64,000 bases of DNA from RHLJ01 sp965242845 (lineage in GTDB: Bacteria; Bacteroidota; Rhodothermia; Balneolales; Balneolaceae), in contig CBDETC010000002.1 of assembly GCA_965242845.1 (NCBI GenBank), positions 1,054,001 to 1,118,000 of the forward strand. The letters are read 5' to 3'. Positions 1 through 8,847 of the stretch are shown in pieces. A program made the translations under genes and the position numbers. The notes beneath the pieces are model-generated. The model made no database searches. It was not told the origin of the DNA and worked only from the letters and a program-made list of their open reading frames with translations. Numbering within the stretch: position 1 is the stretch's first letter; each line of letters starts with the position of its first letter.

Positions 1-1
1 C

Positions 2-1204
2 AGCTTTTGCCACCCGGTGAATATTATCTACAACTTCACCTGGATGGTATTCCTGATGATCCAGGTAAGATATTATTACCAGATTCCCGTGGTATTTGTA
101 GGGGTGATCTTTAACTATGTGCTTATTTACTCCGTCAAGCACCGCTTCCTTCAAATTGTTGAGCGCCGGTTTATCGCTGTGGTTGTAGGCTTTTTGATCT
201 TCGTGTTTTCGCTTTTCCAGTTAGTAGCGGTGTTTTCCGAAAACAAAGCACAGATCTTTTACTCCCTGATCCCAAGGATTGAAACCATAAACGGGGTACT
301 GGAATGGTTGCCAGGTGGTGTTCTCATTCAGGCTTCACGAGTAGATTATGGATTAGGCAATGCCGCCATCTTGTTTGTATTCACTTCTATACTTATTGGG
401 CTCATTCTGATTGATCATTTTAATAAAACCTGCCAGGGACTTCTGCGACCATCGCTCAAAAAAGCCGAAGAGACCAGTAGTAAGATTTGGGGATTCTTAC
501 GACGTGTATTGGGTAAAAATGCAGGTAAGTACTATTACTATGTAATGATTCACCCTTATAACAAGCTTCAGGTATTAACCCTTGCGATCATTCCGATTGT
601 ATATGTTCCTCTTTTGATGAATGTGCAGTACGAAATCGCTAAAACTATAGCTATTCCTACTATTTTGGCTGGCATCCCTGTTGCACTATTAGCTATGGGA
701 ATGGCAAATATGTATGGCTATGAAAATCGGGAATTACTCCTTCATCTCCAGTTCCCAATCAAACTAGAAAAACAGCTTAAGGAACGCTTTTTGGGTGTAA
801 TTATCCTCCCGCTATTGGTGTTCTATGCCATTACCGTTTTTGAACTCCTTGTTATTCCGGAAATCGGAGAAGTAATACACATCTTCATAGCAAATACCTT
901 CATGTTCCTTTGCTTTATGCTCATTTTTATTTGGAGCTCCTATTATCAATATCAGAAAGCCGTTTATTCTTCGTTCAGTTACAAGCACCCGATCATCCCG
1001 CAAAAAGTAACCTTTGTGATTTCGTTTAGCATTTTCGCCGTAGGCTACCTGGTTTTTGTTCCTCTTGATGGTCTCAACTGGTATCGTAGTACAATAATGG
1101 GAGTCGTGATTCTAATCATCGGTGTATACCTGTGGGGTCATATGGAGGTGCTGGTAAATCTTTTCAAAAAAAGAATATTGAACCGTATTTGGAGTGAACT
1201 TTAA
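2..1204 (+). CDS. ABC-2 type transporter permease, 5' end outside the window
   Basis: Hydrophobic protein with several predicted membrane segments in two halves, separated by a basic cytoplasmic stretch around residues 140-175. The central sequence YGYENRELLLHLQFPI resembles the cytoplasmic coupling loop of ABC-2 permeases. The reading frame is open back to the first bases of the window with no stop, so the GTG at 17 is probably internal and the gene is cut at its 5' end. A matching ATPase gene lies downstream on the same strand, with lgt between them, so the two may form one exporter. The family is inferred from topology and context; substrate unknown. Confidence 0.6.
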   Translation, partial: SFCHPVNIIYNFTWMVFLMIQVRYYYQIPVVFVGVIFNYVLIYSVKHRFLQIVERRFIAVVVGFLIFVFSLFQLVAVFSENKAQIFYSLIPRIETINGVLEWLPGGVLIQASRVDYGLGNAAILFVFTSILIGLILIDHFNKTCQGLLRPSLKKAEETSSKIWGFLRRVLGKNAGKYYYYVMIHPYNKLQVLTLAIIPIVYVPLLMNVQYEIAKTIAIPTILAGIPVALLAMGMANMYGYENRELLLHLQFPIKLEKQLKERFLGVIILPLLVFYAITVFELLVIPEIGEVIHIFIANTFMFLCFMLIFIWSSYYQYQKAVYSSFSYKHPIIPQKVTFVISFSIFAVGYLVFVPLDGLNWYRSTIMGVVILIIGVYLWGHMEVLVNLFKKRILNRIWSEL

Positions 1205-1216
1205 TTAGTACCTTTG
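1188..1216 (+). promoter_or_regulatory. Bacteroidota-type promoter for lgt
   Basis: TTTG, a 17-base spacer, then TACCTTTG, matching the -33 TTTG / -7 TAnnTTTG consensus of the Bacteroidota primary sigma factor. It overlaps the end of the permease gene and lies 23 bases before the lgt ATG, giving a short leader. Confidence 0.55.
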
Positions 1217-1239
1217 TGCGCAATTAATAAGACCTGTTT

Positions 1240-2109
1240 ATGCTACCCATTCATCTGAATCTTGGCTTTAATGAAATCTACTTTTACGAAGGTATTTACT
1301 TTCTGATTTCAATTGTAATTGGAGTCTACCTCGCCTATTTAAGGGTTAAAAAGTATGGAGGTAAACTCGATCTTTTTGACGGGCTTATTACCTGGTCTAT
1401 CATTGGTTCACTGATTGGAGCACGACTTTCTCACTACCTATTCTGGAACCTGGATTTATTTTTATCTGATCCCACGGTAATGTTCAGCCTCTCCGGGGCC
1501 GGAAACAGCATCACCGGTGGATTGATTGGTGGTATGGTTGGGGGCTTACTGTATACCCGACGAAAGTACATGAATTACTTTGAGTACTTCTCCCTTCTTT
1601 CTCCGGCTATTTTATTCGCTCAAGCTGTAGGCCGAGTTGGTTGTTTTTTGAACGGGGACGCTCATGGTACAGCGACTAGCTCAATATTCGGAGTTCACTT
1701 TCCACGTTACGGAACTACCGTCCCTGGTTTTGAAAAAGATTATGGCATCTCGAGTTCTGCATGGCAATGGTCATACCAAAATGGACTGGTTGATCAGGCA
1801 TCTGCGGTAAGTGCAGCATTGCACCCAACTCAATTATATGAAATGGCGGGAGACCTGGTGTTAATGGGGATTGTACTTTGGGTATTTAGTAAAACCTGGA
1901 ATAGCGATAAAAAATCACCACTCATTTTCTTTATCCATACAGGTGGATACGCGTTATTACGGTTTGCCCTGGAATTCATCCGTGGAGACCGGGAGTTTGT
2001 AGCCTTTGCTAACATGACCAATCTCCAATTGACGCTGTTGGGTTACGGAATTTTCTCCATAATCTATGTCATCAGATATTATACTAAGAAGAAGAAAGCT
2101 AATGGCTAA
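1240..2109 (+). CDS. lgt: Prolipoprotein diacylglyceryl transferase
   Basis: Inner-membrane enzyme that moves diacylglycerol from phosphatidylglycerol to the lipobox cysteine of prolipoproteins, the first step of lipoprotein maturation. The 289-residue polytopic protein has the family signature region GRVGCFLNGDAHG (131-143; usual form GRxGNFxNxE) and the late HPTQLYE motif (195-201), both typical of Lgt. Length is normal. Its last 8 bases overlap the following ABC ATPase gene, so the two are probably translationally coupled. Several lipoproteins encoded nearby would be its substrates. Confidence 0.95.
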   Translation: MLPIHLNLGFNEIYFYEGIYFLISIVIGVYLAYLRVKKYGGKLDLFDGLITWSIIGSLIGARLSHYLFWNLDLFLSDPTVMFSLSGAGNSITGGLIGGMVGGLLYTRRKYMNYFEYFSLLSPAILFAQAVGRVGCFLNGDAHGTATSSIFGVHFPRYGTTVPGFEKDYGISSSAWQWSYQNGLVDQASAVSAALHPTQLYEMAGDLVLMGIVLWVFSKTWNSDKKSPLIFFIHTGGYALLRFALEFIRGDREFVAFANMTNLQLTLLGYGIFSIIYVIRYYTKKKKANG

Positions 2110-2863
2110 CGCTGCAATTTCGATAACAGGCCTGCACAAGAGCTACGAAGAAAAAAAGGTGCTCAAAGACCTAAACCTGGATGTTCCTGAAGGAACTATT
2201 TTTGGGTTAATTGGGCCAAATGGCGCCGGCAAAAGTACGCTAATCGGCGTGCTGACAGGACTGTTAAACTATGAAGCTGGCGATATAGAAATAAATGGTC
2301 TCGCATTAAATACGGAAAATGAATTAGCCATTAAACGAGACTTATCTTCGGTATTACAGCCCCCGCTTTTATTCGAGCAGTTCTCAAGTCTAGAGTTCAT
2401 CGAATATGTATGCGATATCTATGAAATTGAGAAAAACGGGTTGGTGGAAAAAGCCTATTCCCTGATGGACTTCTTCGAGATTAAAGACTTTGCGAAGATC
2501 AAAGTAAACAAGCTTTCATCAGGAAGCCGAAAGAAACTCGCCTTTGTTACTTCTGTTTTGGTTGAGCCAAAAATCCTATTACTCGATGAGCCTTTTGAAG
2601 CGGTAGATGTGATTTCCATAGACCGAATGAAAACTGTACTTAGAAAGCTCAAAGCCAAAGGCGTTACCATTATCATTACCAGCCATATTTTGGAAGTGGT
2701 CGAGAACCTTTGTGATGACATCGCCATCCTGCATGAGGGACTCATTATTGCCTACCTGGATGCCATCAGTCGAAAAGAGCTACAGCGTGATTCTACCCTC
2801 CACGAGATTTTCCAGGATTATGTGAAGGTGGAGCACAAGGATGATATAGTGGATTGGTTGTAG
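2102..2863 (+). CDS. ABC transporter ATP-binding protein
   Basis: Single nucleotide-binding domain of about 253 residues. Walker A GPNGAGKST is at 38-46, a signature-like LSSGSRKK at 138-145, and Walker B KILLLDEP at 157-164. The C-loop is degenerate (LSSGS for LSGGQ), as often seen in ABC-2 exporter ATPases. I chose the ATG at 2102 over an earlier alternative start at 2066, because the N-terminus then begins directly with the ATPase fold and overlaps lgt by only 8 bases. The likely membrane partner is the permease encoded just upstream of lgt. Substrate unknown. Confidence 0.85.
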   Translation: MANAAISITGLHKSYEEKKVLKDLNLDVPEGTIFGLIGPNGAGKSTLIGVLTGLLNYEAGDIEINGLALNTENELAIKRDLSSVLQPPLLFEQFSSLEFIEYVCDIYEIEKNGLVEKAYSLMDFFEIKDFAKIKVNKLSSGSRKKLAFVTSVLVEPKILLLDEPFEAVDVISIDRMKTVLRKLKAKGVTIIITSHILEVVENLCDDIAILHEGLIIAYLDAISRKELQRDSTLHEIFQDYVKVEHKDDIVDWL

Positions 2864-2890
2864 GTAGCCTGACCAAATTATTTTGAAAAC

Positions 2891-2972
2891 GTCATTCCGC
2901 GGCGAAAGCCGGAATCTGTTAGGTATTAAAAAGTTTGCCTTACACAGATCCCGGATCAAGTCCGGGATGACT
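2891..2972. repeat. Intergenic palindromic repeat, GTCAT...ATGAC family
   Basis: Two hairpin-forming halves in opposite orientation. The left half starts GTCATTCCG and the right half is CCCGGATCAAGTCCGGGATG followed by AC. Outer arms GTCAT/ATGAC pair with each other, as do inner arms around AATCTGT/ACAGATC. The same right half recurs near 29.84 and 36.66 kb. It lies between two converging genes and may also stop transcription. Confidence 0.75.
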
Positions 2973-2997
2973 TTCTACTAATAATGGAAGCATGCTA

Positions 2998-3585
2998 TCA
3001 AGCCCAAACTTTCCCGCCGGCTTCCTCAAAAGTAATACACCCATCATAATAACCGGGTACCATTTGATATTGCAGTACCTGGGTCATTCCTATTTCACTG
3101 GAAAAGTATCCGGCTAGCGTCATTTCCTTCATCTGCCAGATAAACGGACGGGGAGCATCCCAGTTTACATCTCCACCAAAAACTTCATCGTGTTCTTTGG
3201 TGATGAAGGCCGTTTGCTCTTCCGGAGTAGCATCAATAAATGGCTTTCCGAGTTCTCGTTCAGCTTTCTTTGTGAAGGAGTCCAGGTTATCTAAAAAGTA
3301 CTTGCGGTCGTCTTCTTCCCAGATCGTGAAAATCATATCGTCCATAAACCCGGCAACTCCGGCGTCTCTTGCTCCCGGAGTATCAGTGGTTGGAATAATA
3401 ATTTCGGCTACATCCCCAAGAAAAGTTAGTTCAGCTTCTGTGAAATGGGTAGAGCTTGCTCTCGATGGAGAACATCCACTCATTACACCTAATACGGTAG
3501 GCGCACTGATTGCCCCTCCCAATAAATATGCCGCTCTTTTAAGGGCTTCTCTTCTGCTAATTTGGTTCGAAACGTTCTTTTCCAT
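2998..3585 (-). CDS. Gluconate 2-dehydrogenase subunit 3 family protein, Tat-exported
   Basis: Small partner subunit of a GMC-type membrane sugar dehydrogenase. The N-terminus carries a twin-arginine signal (SRREALKRAAYLLGG, about residues 9-23) followed by a hydrophobic stretch and a lipobox-like VMSGC, so it is probably exported folded and may be lipid-anchored. The rest matches the subunit 3 family in size (195 residues) and helical character. The FAD subunit gene lies immediately upstream with a 2-base gap and lacks its own signal, so this subunit probably carries the complex through Tat. Substrate not determinable. Confidence 0.8.
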   Translation of the reverse strand: MEKNVSNQISRREALKRAAYLLGGAISAPTVLGVMSGCSPSRASSTHFTEAELTFLGDVAEIIIPTTDTPGARDAGVAGFMDDMIFTIWEEDDRKYFLDNLDSFTKKAERELGKPFIDATPEEQTAFITKEHDEVFGGDVNWDAPRPFIWQMKEMTLAGYFSSEIGMTQVLQYQMVPGYYDGCITFEEAGGKVWA

Positions 3586-3587
3586 GA

Positions 3588-5285
3588 TTACAGATTCCCT
3601 TTCTTAAGTTCTTCCACGGCGTGGTTAGCAGCTCTTGCGGTTAGCGCCATGTAGGTGAGCGATGGGTTTTGGCAGGCTGCAGAAGTCATACAGGCTCCAT
3701 CGGTTACAAATACATTTTGTACTTCATGAACCTGATTCCATTTGTTCAAAACAGAGGTTTTTGGATCACGACCCATTCGTGCCGTACCCATCTCGTGAAT
3801 CCCTAAACCCGGTGAAGGTTCATTATTCCAGGAGTGAATGTCTTTCAGTCCGGCTGCTTCCAGCATTTCAGCAGCTGAATCTCTCATATCCTCACGCATC
3901 TTGTACTCATTTTCGAACGCCTGTACATCAAATACCACGGTTGGCAATCCAAACTTATCCAGCACATCATTTGTGAGGTACATTTTATTTTCATGATAGG
4001 GCAGCCATTCACCGAAGCCACCAATACCAAAAGTCCAGCTTCCCGGATCGTTTACTTCTTCTTTTATAGCAGGACCAATGCTGAGCTCAGCTACATTCTT
4101 TTTCCATCCTCCTCGTCCGGAGCCACCCTGGTAGCCATAGCCACGGATAAATTCCGGATGTGGCGTATCAATATTTCGGAAACGAGGAATGTAAATGCCA
4201 TTGGGCCGCTTGCCGTGATAATAGATATCCTCAAAGCCTTCAAATCTTCCCGCTGCTCCAACTCCAAGATGATGATCCATAATGTTGTGGCCTAATTCAC
4301 CAGATGCATTGCCCATTCCATCTGCGAAATGCTCCGTCGAATTCATCAAAATCCAGGTACTTCCTATTGCCGATGCGCAAAGGAAAACGATTTTAGCATA
4401 GTATTCTTTGTATTCCCTTGTCTCTGCATCTAAAATTCGAACTCCGGTGGCTTTTTGAGTGTCAGGATCATAAAGTACTTCGGTAACTATGGAATAAGGT
4501 CGCAATGTCAAATTGCCCGTTGCCGCAGCAGCGGGTAGTGTGGATGACTGACTGCTAAAGTATCCGCTAAAAGGACAGCCTTGCATACACATATTTCTGT
4601 ATTGGCAGCCAGCCCTTCCTTTATGTGGAACAGTAATATTCGCTGCTCTACCAATAGTCATAATCCGATCATTGAAATTGGCTTCAATTCGTTTCTTAAT
4701 CTCTTTTTCAACACAGCTCATTTCCATGGGTGGAAGGAACTGACCATCAGGAAGCTGTGCCAACCCTTCTTTTTGTCCACTGATACCAGCATGACTCTCA
4801 ACGTGATCGTACCAGGGTGCGAGGTCAGCATATCGGATTGGCCAATCTACACCATATCCATCCTTAGCATTTGCCTCAAAATCCATTTCACTTAACCGAT
4901 AAGACTGTCTTCCCCACATGAGAGATCTTCCACCAACATGATACCCTCGCATCCAATCAAATCTTTTAACCTCGGTATAGGGGTGCTCCGTATCTTTTAC
5001 CCACCAGTGTTTAGTAGCCTGCCGGATTGTATATCCCGTACGCCGTTGTTTATCATACTGCTTGAGTTCTTCCGGCGGTACCTGGTTATCATGTGGCAAA
5101 TCCCAGGGAGGAGTAGAATGGGTTGGATAGTCTTTAATATGTTCTACCTGACGCCCTCTTTCCAACACCAGTGTCTTCAAGCCATTTTCGGTTAGTTCTT
5201 TTGCAGCCCAGCCCCCGCTGATTCCGCTTCCTACAACAATAGCATCAAAGGTGTTTTCTTGTTTTGCTTTAAGGTTAAGATTCAT
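3588..5285 (-). CDS. GMC family FAD-dependent sugar oxidoreductase, catalytic subunit
   Basis: 565-residue flavoenzyme of the glucose-methanol-choline family. The dinucleotide fold starts with VVGSGISGGWAAKELTENG (17-35). The C-terminal GMC domain has the conserved HEMG histidine (about 497) and NPSLT asparagine (about 540) that form the active site. A cysteine cluster near residues 225-240 (CQYRNMCMQGC) is typical of the gluconate/fructose dehydrogenase-like branch. It has no signal peptide; the downstream Tat subunit would export it. In Bacteroidota this pairing often oxidises sugars or glycosides, for example at C3. The precise substrate is inference. Confidence 0.85.
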   Translation of the reverse strand: MNLNLKAKQENTFDAIVVGSGISGGWAAKELTENGLKTLVLERGRQVEHIKDYPTHSTPPWDLPHDNQVPPEELKQYDKQRRTGYTIRQATKHWWVKDTEHPYTEVKRFDWMRGYHVGGRSLMWGRQSYRLSEMDFEANAKDGYGVDWPIRYADLAPWYDHVESHAGISGQKEGLAQLPDGQFLPPMEMSCVEKEIKKRIEANFNDRIMTIGRAANITVPHKGRAGCQYRNMCMQGCPFSGYFSSQSSTLPAAAATGNLTLRPYSIVTEVLYDPDTQKATGVRILDAETREYKEYYAKIVFLCASAIGSTWILMNSTEHFADGMGNASGELGHNIMDHHLGVGAAGRFEGFEDIYYHGKRPNGIYIPRFRNIDTPHPEFIRGYGYQGGSGRGGWKKNVAELSIGPAIKEEVNDPGSWTFGIGGFGEWLPYHENKMYLTNDVLDKFGLPTVVFDVQAFENEYKMREDMRDSAAEMLEAAGLKDIHSWNNEPSPGLGIHEMGTARMGRDPKTSVLNKWNQVHEVQNVFVTDGACMTSAACQNPSLTYMALTARAANHAVEELKKGNL

Positions 5286-5304
5286 GTGATTGACAAATAG
5301 ATTC

Positions 5305-5385
5305 TTGTGTACAAAAAAATATCGGGTATTTTAATGGAAAGCGGAGTATAGAGAATCGCTTTCAATTATGATAATTGGTGTACAA
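5305..5385. promoter_or_regulatory. Divergent promoter region with two GTGTACAA sites
   Basis: Between the divergent oxidoreductase and TIM-barrel genes lie TTGTGTACAA (5305-5314) and TTGGTGTACAA (5375-5385), sharing GTGTACAA about 70 bases apart. The second is flanked by ATTG/CAAT arms. A third GTGTACA lies upstream of the gene at 6377. They may be operator half-sites for a shared regulator; no regulator gene is adjacent, so this is tentative. Confidence 0.3.
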
Positions 5386-5396
5386 TTTTTTAACTC

Positions 5397-6263
5397 ATGA
5401 AGATTACCAGGAAAGAAGCCATAAAGGGATTAGCAGGAACAGCACTTCTAGGAAGCCTCCCTGTTTCAAGTTCAGCTTCATCTCATACCAAAAGAAACAG
5501 GAAGCAGACCTTTCGACATTCTGTGTGCAGATGGCCTTATGGAAGTAAATCACTAGAAGAGCTATGTGAATTCGCTGTTGAAATCGGGATAGAATCTATT
5601 GAACTCTTAAATCCTGAAGATTTTGAAACCGTTAAAAAGTATGGTCTTACTTGCGCAATGGCGAATAGCGTACCGCTTAGCTTAACCGATGGCTTTAATG
5701 ACCCCTCCATTCATGACAAGCTTAAAAACGAGTATTTCGAGTTATTCCCAGTTGTTGCTGATGCTGGCTTTGATAAAATAATTTGCTTCTCCGGCAACAG
5801 AAAAGGCCTTGATGATGAAACTGGGCTTGAAAACTGTGCAAAGGGCTTAGAACCGGTAGTCAAAAAAGCTTCAGAATACGGACTTACTATCTGTATGGAA
5901 TTGCTGAACTCAAAAGTGGATCACGTTGATTATCAGTGCGATCATACCGAATGGGGAGTTGCACTTTGCGAGAAACTGGGCCTCGATAATTTTAAGCTGC
6001 TGTATGATATCTATCACATGCAGATTATGGAAGGCGATATCATCGCTACCATAAGGAAATACCACCCATATATTGCCCATTACCATACCGGAGGGGTTCC
6101 AGGGCGGAATGAAATTGATGAGACACAAGAACTGTATTACCCTGCTATTATGGAAGCCATATCAGAAACTGGCTTTGATGGATTTGTGGCTCAGGAATTT
6201 ATACCTTCGCGAGAAGATGTATTTGCTTCATTGAAGCAGGGCGTTGAAATTTGTTCTGGGTAA
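5397..6263 (+). CDS. Hydroxypyruvate isomerase-like TIM-barrel protein with export signal
   Basis: Xylose-isomerase-like TIM barrel, 288 residues. Likely metal ligands are the glutamate in ICMELLNSK (about 168), Asp and His in LLYDIYHMQIMEGD, the histidine in HYHTGG and the late glutamate in VAQEFIPS, the pattern of the hydroxypyruvate isomerase (Hyi) family. The N-terminus ITRKEAIKGLAGTALLGSLP looks like a Tat signal with RK instead of RR, so it probably acts in the periplasm. That argues against a cytosolic hydroxypyruvate role and for action on a sugar made by the divergent oxidoreductase. Exact reaction unknown. Confidence 0.7.
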   Translation: MKITRKEAIKGLAGTALLGSLPVSSSASSHTKRNRKQTFRHSVCRWPYGSKSLEELCEFAVEIGIESIELLNPEDFETVKKYGLTCAMANSVPLSLTDGFNDPSIHDKLKNEYFELFPVVADAGFDKIICFSGNRKGLDDETGLENCAKGLEPVVKKASEYGLTICMELLNSKVDHVDYQCDHTEWGVALCEKLGLDNFKLLYDIYHMQIMEGDIIATIRKYHPYIAHYHTGGVPGRNEIDETQELYYPAIMEAISETGFDGFVAQEFIPSREDVFASLKQGVEICSG

Positions 6264-6311
6264 AGTAAAGAATTGTAGTTGTTAAGGGGTTAGACAAAAA
6301 AGATACCTTGA

Positions 6312-6330
6312 CCTGTATGTTGTGTACAGG
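6312..6330. promoter_or_regulatory. Inverted repeat CCTGTA-N7-TACAGG upstream of the jelly-roll gene
   Basis: Perfect 6-base arms with a 7-base spacer, the right arm containing GTGTACA as in the 5.3-5.4 kb sites. Plausible operator, about 47 bases before the next start codon. Confidence 0.3.
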
Positions 6331-6376
6331 CCTAAGAATTTTTTTGATTGAACCTAAACACTAACAAACACTACGA

Positions 6377-7075
6377 ATGATGAAAAAACTAACAACTTTT
6401 CTGCTCATTGTTACGATAAGCCCACTTTTATTTGGGCAAGGCACAGAACATCACCATTCTTCGCAAGAGGGAAATCTTGAAGTCCCGGAAGAATGGGAAG
6501 TTCGACTCGACAGGGAAATGGAGAACCTGCACATAAGCTCGGATGAAGATGAAGGTCATATCTATTTTGTAAATATGACTCCGGGATGGCATATCACCTC
6601 GGGACCCACAGCCATTTATTGGCATCCTGAAAGCATATTGGAAGACAATTATGTAGTACAAACTTCGATCTATACCCTGGACCCAAGTGGAAGACATGCC
6701 GAAGGTTTTGGCCTCTTTTTTGGCGGAAAAGAGCTTAAAGAAGATGCTCACACTTATTTCTACTTCTTAATCCGGAACTCAGGCGATTTTATCATCAAAG
6801 AAAGGATCGGAGACAGAACGGAAACCATTCAAGCATGGACAGCCAGTGACGCCATCAATCGATATACGGACGCTCAGGAGACAGACTCCAAAATTGGTAC
6901 CCATGCGTTTAACCAACTTTCAGTAGCCGTTACCGACAGTAACATAGAATTCTATATTAACGAAGCTAAAGTTGCTTCCATAAATCGTGAAGGCTATGAT
7001 ACCAACGGATTATATGGACTGAGAATTAACCATGAAGTAGATATTCATGTTTCTGGTCTTGGAGAAGTAAAGTAG
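6377..7075 (+). CDS. Secreted concanavalin-like jelly-roll protein
   Basis: 232 residues with an N-terminal signal peptide (KKLTTFLLIVTISPLLFGQG), then a His-rich linker, then alternating beta-strand sequence such as YFYFLIRNSGDFIIKE and NQLSVAVTDSNIEFYINEAK. The pattern is that of the laminin-G/concanavalin-like jelly roll, the fold also used by DUF1080 proteins. Location periplasmic or cell surface. It follows the exported TIM-barrel gene on the same strand but after a 113-base gap with its own inverted repeat, so it may be separately controlled. Carbohydrate binding or turnover is likely but not shown. Confidence 0.55.
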   Translation: MMKKLTTFLLIVTISPLLFGQGTEHHHSSQEGNLEVPEEWEVRLDREMENLHISSDEDEGHIYFVNMTPGWHITSGPTAIYWHPESILEDNYVVQTSIYTLDPSGRHAEGFGLFFGGKELKEDAHTYFYFLIRNSGDFIIKERIGDRTETIQAWTASDAINRYTDAQETDSKIGTHAFNQLSVAVTDSNIEFYINEAKVASINREGYDTNGLYGLRINHEVDIHVSGLGEVK

Positions 7076-7154
7076 CTATTTTGTTCTCCTATCAGAGCTT
7101 CTGGTAGGAGAATTACTTAAACCTGTTGACTATACTGGAGTACTTAATTGTGAT

Positions 7155-8123
7155 ATGAAAGCTGTTTATCTGATTATTCTTGCTCTGTTAGTATTCAACT
7201 GTAAATCTACGCATAAGCTCACCGGAACCGATTATGTTGACCTATCCACCACTGAGCGCGGTGTCTCCAGTCCATATTTCCCTCAGCAAATCGCAGATTC
7301 CCTTGGATGGGGAGATCTTTCATCAGCTACTCTGGGAAAAGTAAAAGAAGAATTTCGAGTTACCCTTATTTCGGAGATAGAACCATTCCAATTATTCCGT
7401 ATTACAAAAGGAAAGAGAGTTCACGGGGAAAGCATTCTGTACTGGGCAAAAGGAATCGGAAGTAACGAGCTTAGCCATCATGAAAACATGAAGCTTTATC
7501 TTAAAGACAGGTGTACTGAGTTTTATGAGACTGTGAGTTTTGGCTATTGTATCCCTCTCTACGAAACCGAACCTGATTGGGGGAAAATCTACTCTACTCT
7601 TGATTCAAGAAATATATGGACGCTTCCTGACCAATCTGAAATTCCTGACCTGGCTGCGCCCGATAGCAATGAATGGGTACTTAACACTCAAGTTAGATTG
7701 GGTAATTATTATCGGACCTATACCCACACCACTCCTGGCAGGTATCTATCTCAAATGGAACAGGGAGCCAGCCTGGGAATCATTATCGTTGAACTTCAGC
7801 GATTGGTTCAAAACCAACAGGAGCAAGATAATTTTAATACCTATACCGGAATTACTTCCGGAGTGAAGGGATCGTCATTTACCTTGTGTGATGGAAGTGA
7901 AGTATGGAGATTTAATGCCAGCCTGGAAGAATTACTTAGTTCAACCGGGTATCCCTTACAGATTACTGAACAAGAAGATTTACAGTTCTATATAACCGTT
8001 TCCGGGACTGTAATTGACGAATGGTACAGGAGTCGGGCATACTCAGGCTATAGCCGCCAAATTACTCCAACTGAAGTTCACGGATTAGAAATTATATCCA
8101 GAAATACATGCCCAGACCTGTAG
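7155..8123 (+). CDS. Predicted lipoprotein of unknown function
   Basis: 322 residues starting with a lipoprotein signal (LIILALLVFNC, lipobox cysteine about residue 16). The mature part has four or more cysteines (DRCTEFYETVSFGYC, SFTLCDG, RNTCPDL), suggesting disulphides in an exported protein. It is beta-rich and lacks any motif I recognise. It sits between the jelly-roll gene and another small lipoprotein gene on the same strand. Confidence 0.6.
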   Translation: MKAVYLIILALLVFNCKSTHKLTGTDYVDLSTTERGVSSPYFPQQIADSLGWGDLSSATLGKVKEEFRVTLISEIEPFQLFRITKGKRVHGESILYWAKGIGSNELSHHENMKLYLKDRCTEFYETVSFGYCIPLYETEPDWGKIYSTLDSRNIWTLPDQSEIPDLAAPDSNEWVLNTQVRLGNYYRTYTHTTPGRYLSQMEQGASLGIIIVELQRLVQNQQEQDNFNTYTGITSGVKGSSFTLCDGSEVWRFNASLEELLSSTGYPLQITEQEDLQFYITVSGTVIDEWYRSRAYSGYSRQITPTEVHGLEIISRNTCPDL

Positions 8124-8207
8124 ACATTTTACTCGCATTAATATGCTAGTGGTAAGGATTTAAAATTCTCGAATTATATGGGGTCTGTAATCTAACCTTG
8201 TGCCATC

Positions 8208-8705
8208 ATGTCTATACGAACCACTCTCTTTCTACTCGTTTCATTCCTTTTGATTCAATGCGATAATGATAATGTTTCTAAAAAAGAGCTTCAAAAACTT
8301 GAAACCGCTAAAGAAACATGGCTGGCGTCAAAAAGCTCCAGTTACTCTTTTGATTACCGCCAGTCTTGCTTCTGCGCATTTGTAGAGGAAACCAGAATTG
8401 TAGTTGTTTCTGATACTGTTCAGGCTGTACTGAACCCTGAAACCGGAGAAGAATTAATTATTGAAACCGAAAATGGAGAACAGCCCATTTATGAAGTTTG
8501 GCCTGACTTATTTTATACCATCGATGAGCTATTCGATATCCTTGAAGAAGCCTCTCTTACTGCGGATTTTATGAAGGGGGAATATGATGCAAACAGTGGT
8601 GTTCCAATAACAGTAGAGATTGATTATTACAGGAATGCTATTGATGATGAAGTCACTTACCTGCTTGATAGCTATTCTGCTTCATCTTCGTCTAAAGACA
8701 GATAG
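8208..8705 (+). CDS. DUF6174-like lipoprotein
   Basis: 165 residues with lipobox LLIQC, then W...SSSYSFDYRQSCFCAF followed by a beta-strand VVVSDTVQAVLNPETGE. The Tyr-rich strand with CxC and the following 'rVvV.dg.V' strand match DUF6174 proteins as I know them; function unknown. It ends just before an intergenic palindrome and converges on the TerB-like gene. Confidence 0.65.
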   Translation: MSIRTTLFLLVSFLLIQCDNDNVSKKELQKLETAKETWLASKSSSYSFDYRQSCFCAFVEETRIVVVSDTVQAVLNPETGEELIIETENGEQPIYEVWPDLFYTIDELFDILEEASLTADFMKGEYDANSGVPITVEIDYYRNAIDDEVTYLLDSYSASSSSKDR

Positions 8706-8730
8706 GAATTAGACTAACCAACGTTTACTA

Positions 8731-8828
8731 AAGTCATCCTGAGGCTACCGCCGAAGGATCATCAGAATTGTAAATCTAAATAGATCTATGGGAAGGTTGA
8801 TCCTTCGCAAGTATGCTCAGGATGACTT
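8731..8828. repeat. Intergenic palindromic repeat, GTCAT...ATGAC family
   Basis: Long imperfect palindrome. Outer arms AAGTCATCCTGAG / CTCAGGATGACTT are perfectly complementary, as are inner arms CGAAGGATCA / TGATCCTTCG. It fills the space between two convergent genes and could form a long hairpin acting as a two-way terminator. It shares its plan with the repeats at 2.9, 35.7, 36.6, 56.5 and 57.2 kb. Confidence 0.8.
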
Positions 8829-8847
8829 TTAACAGGATGCTCTTAAA

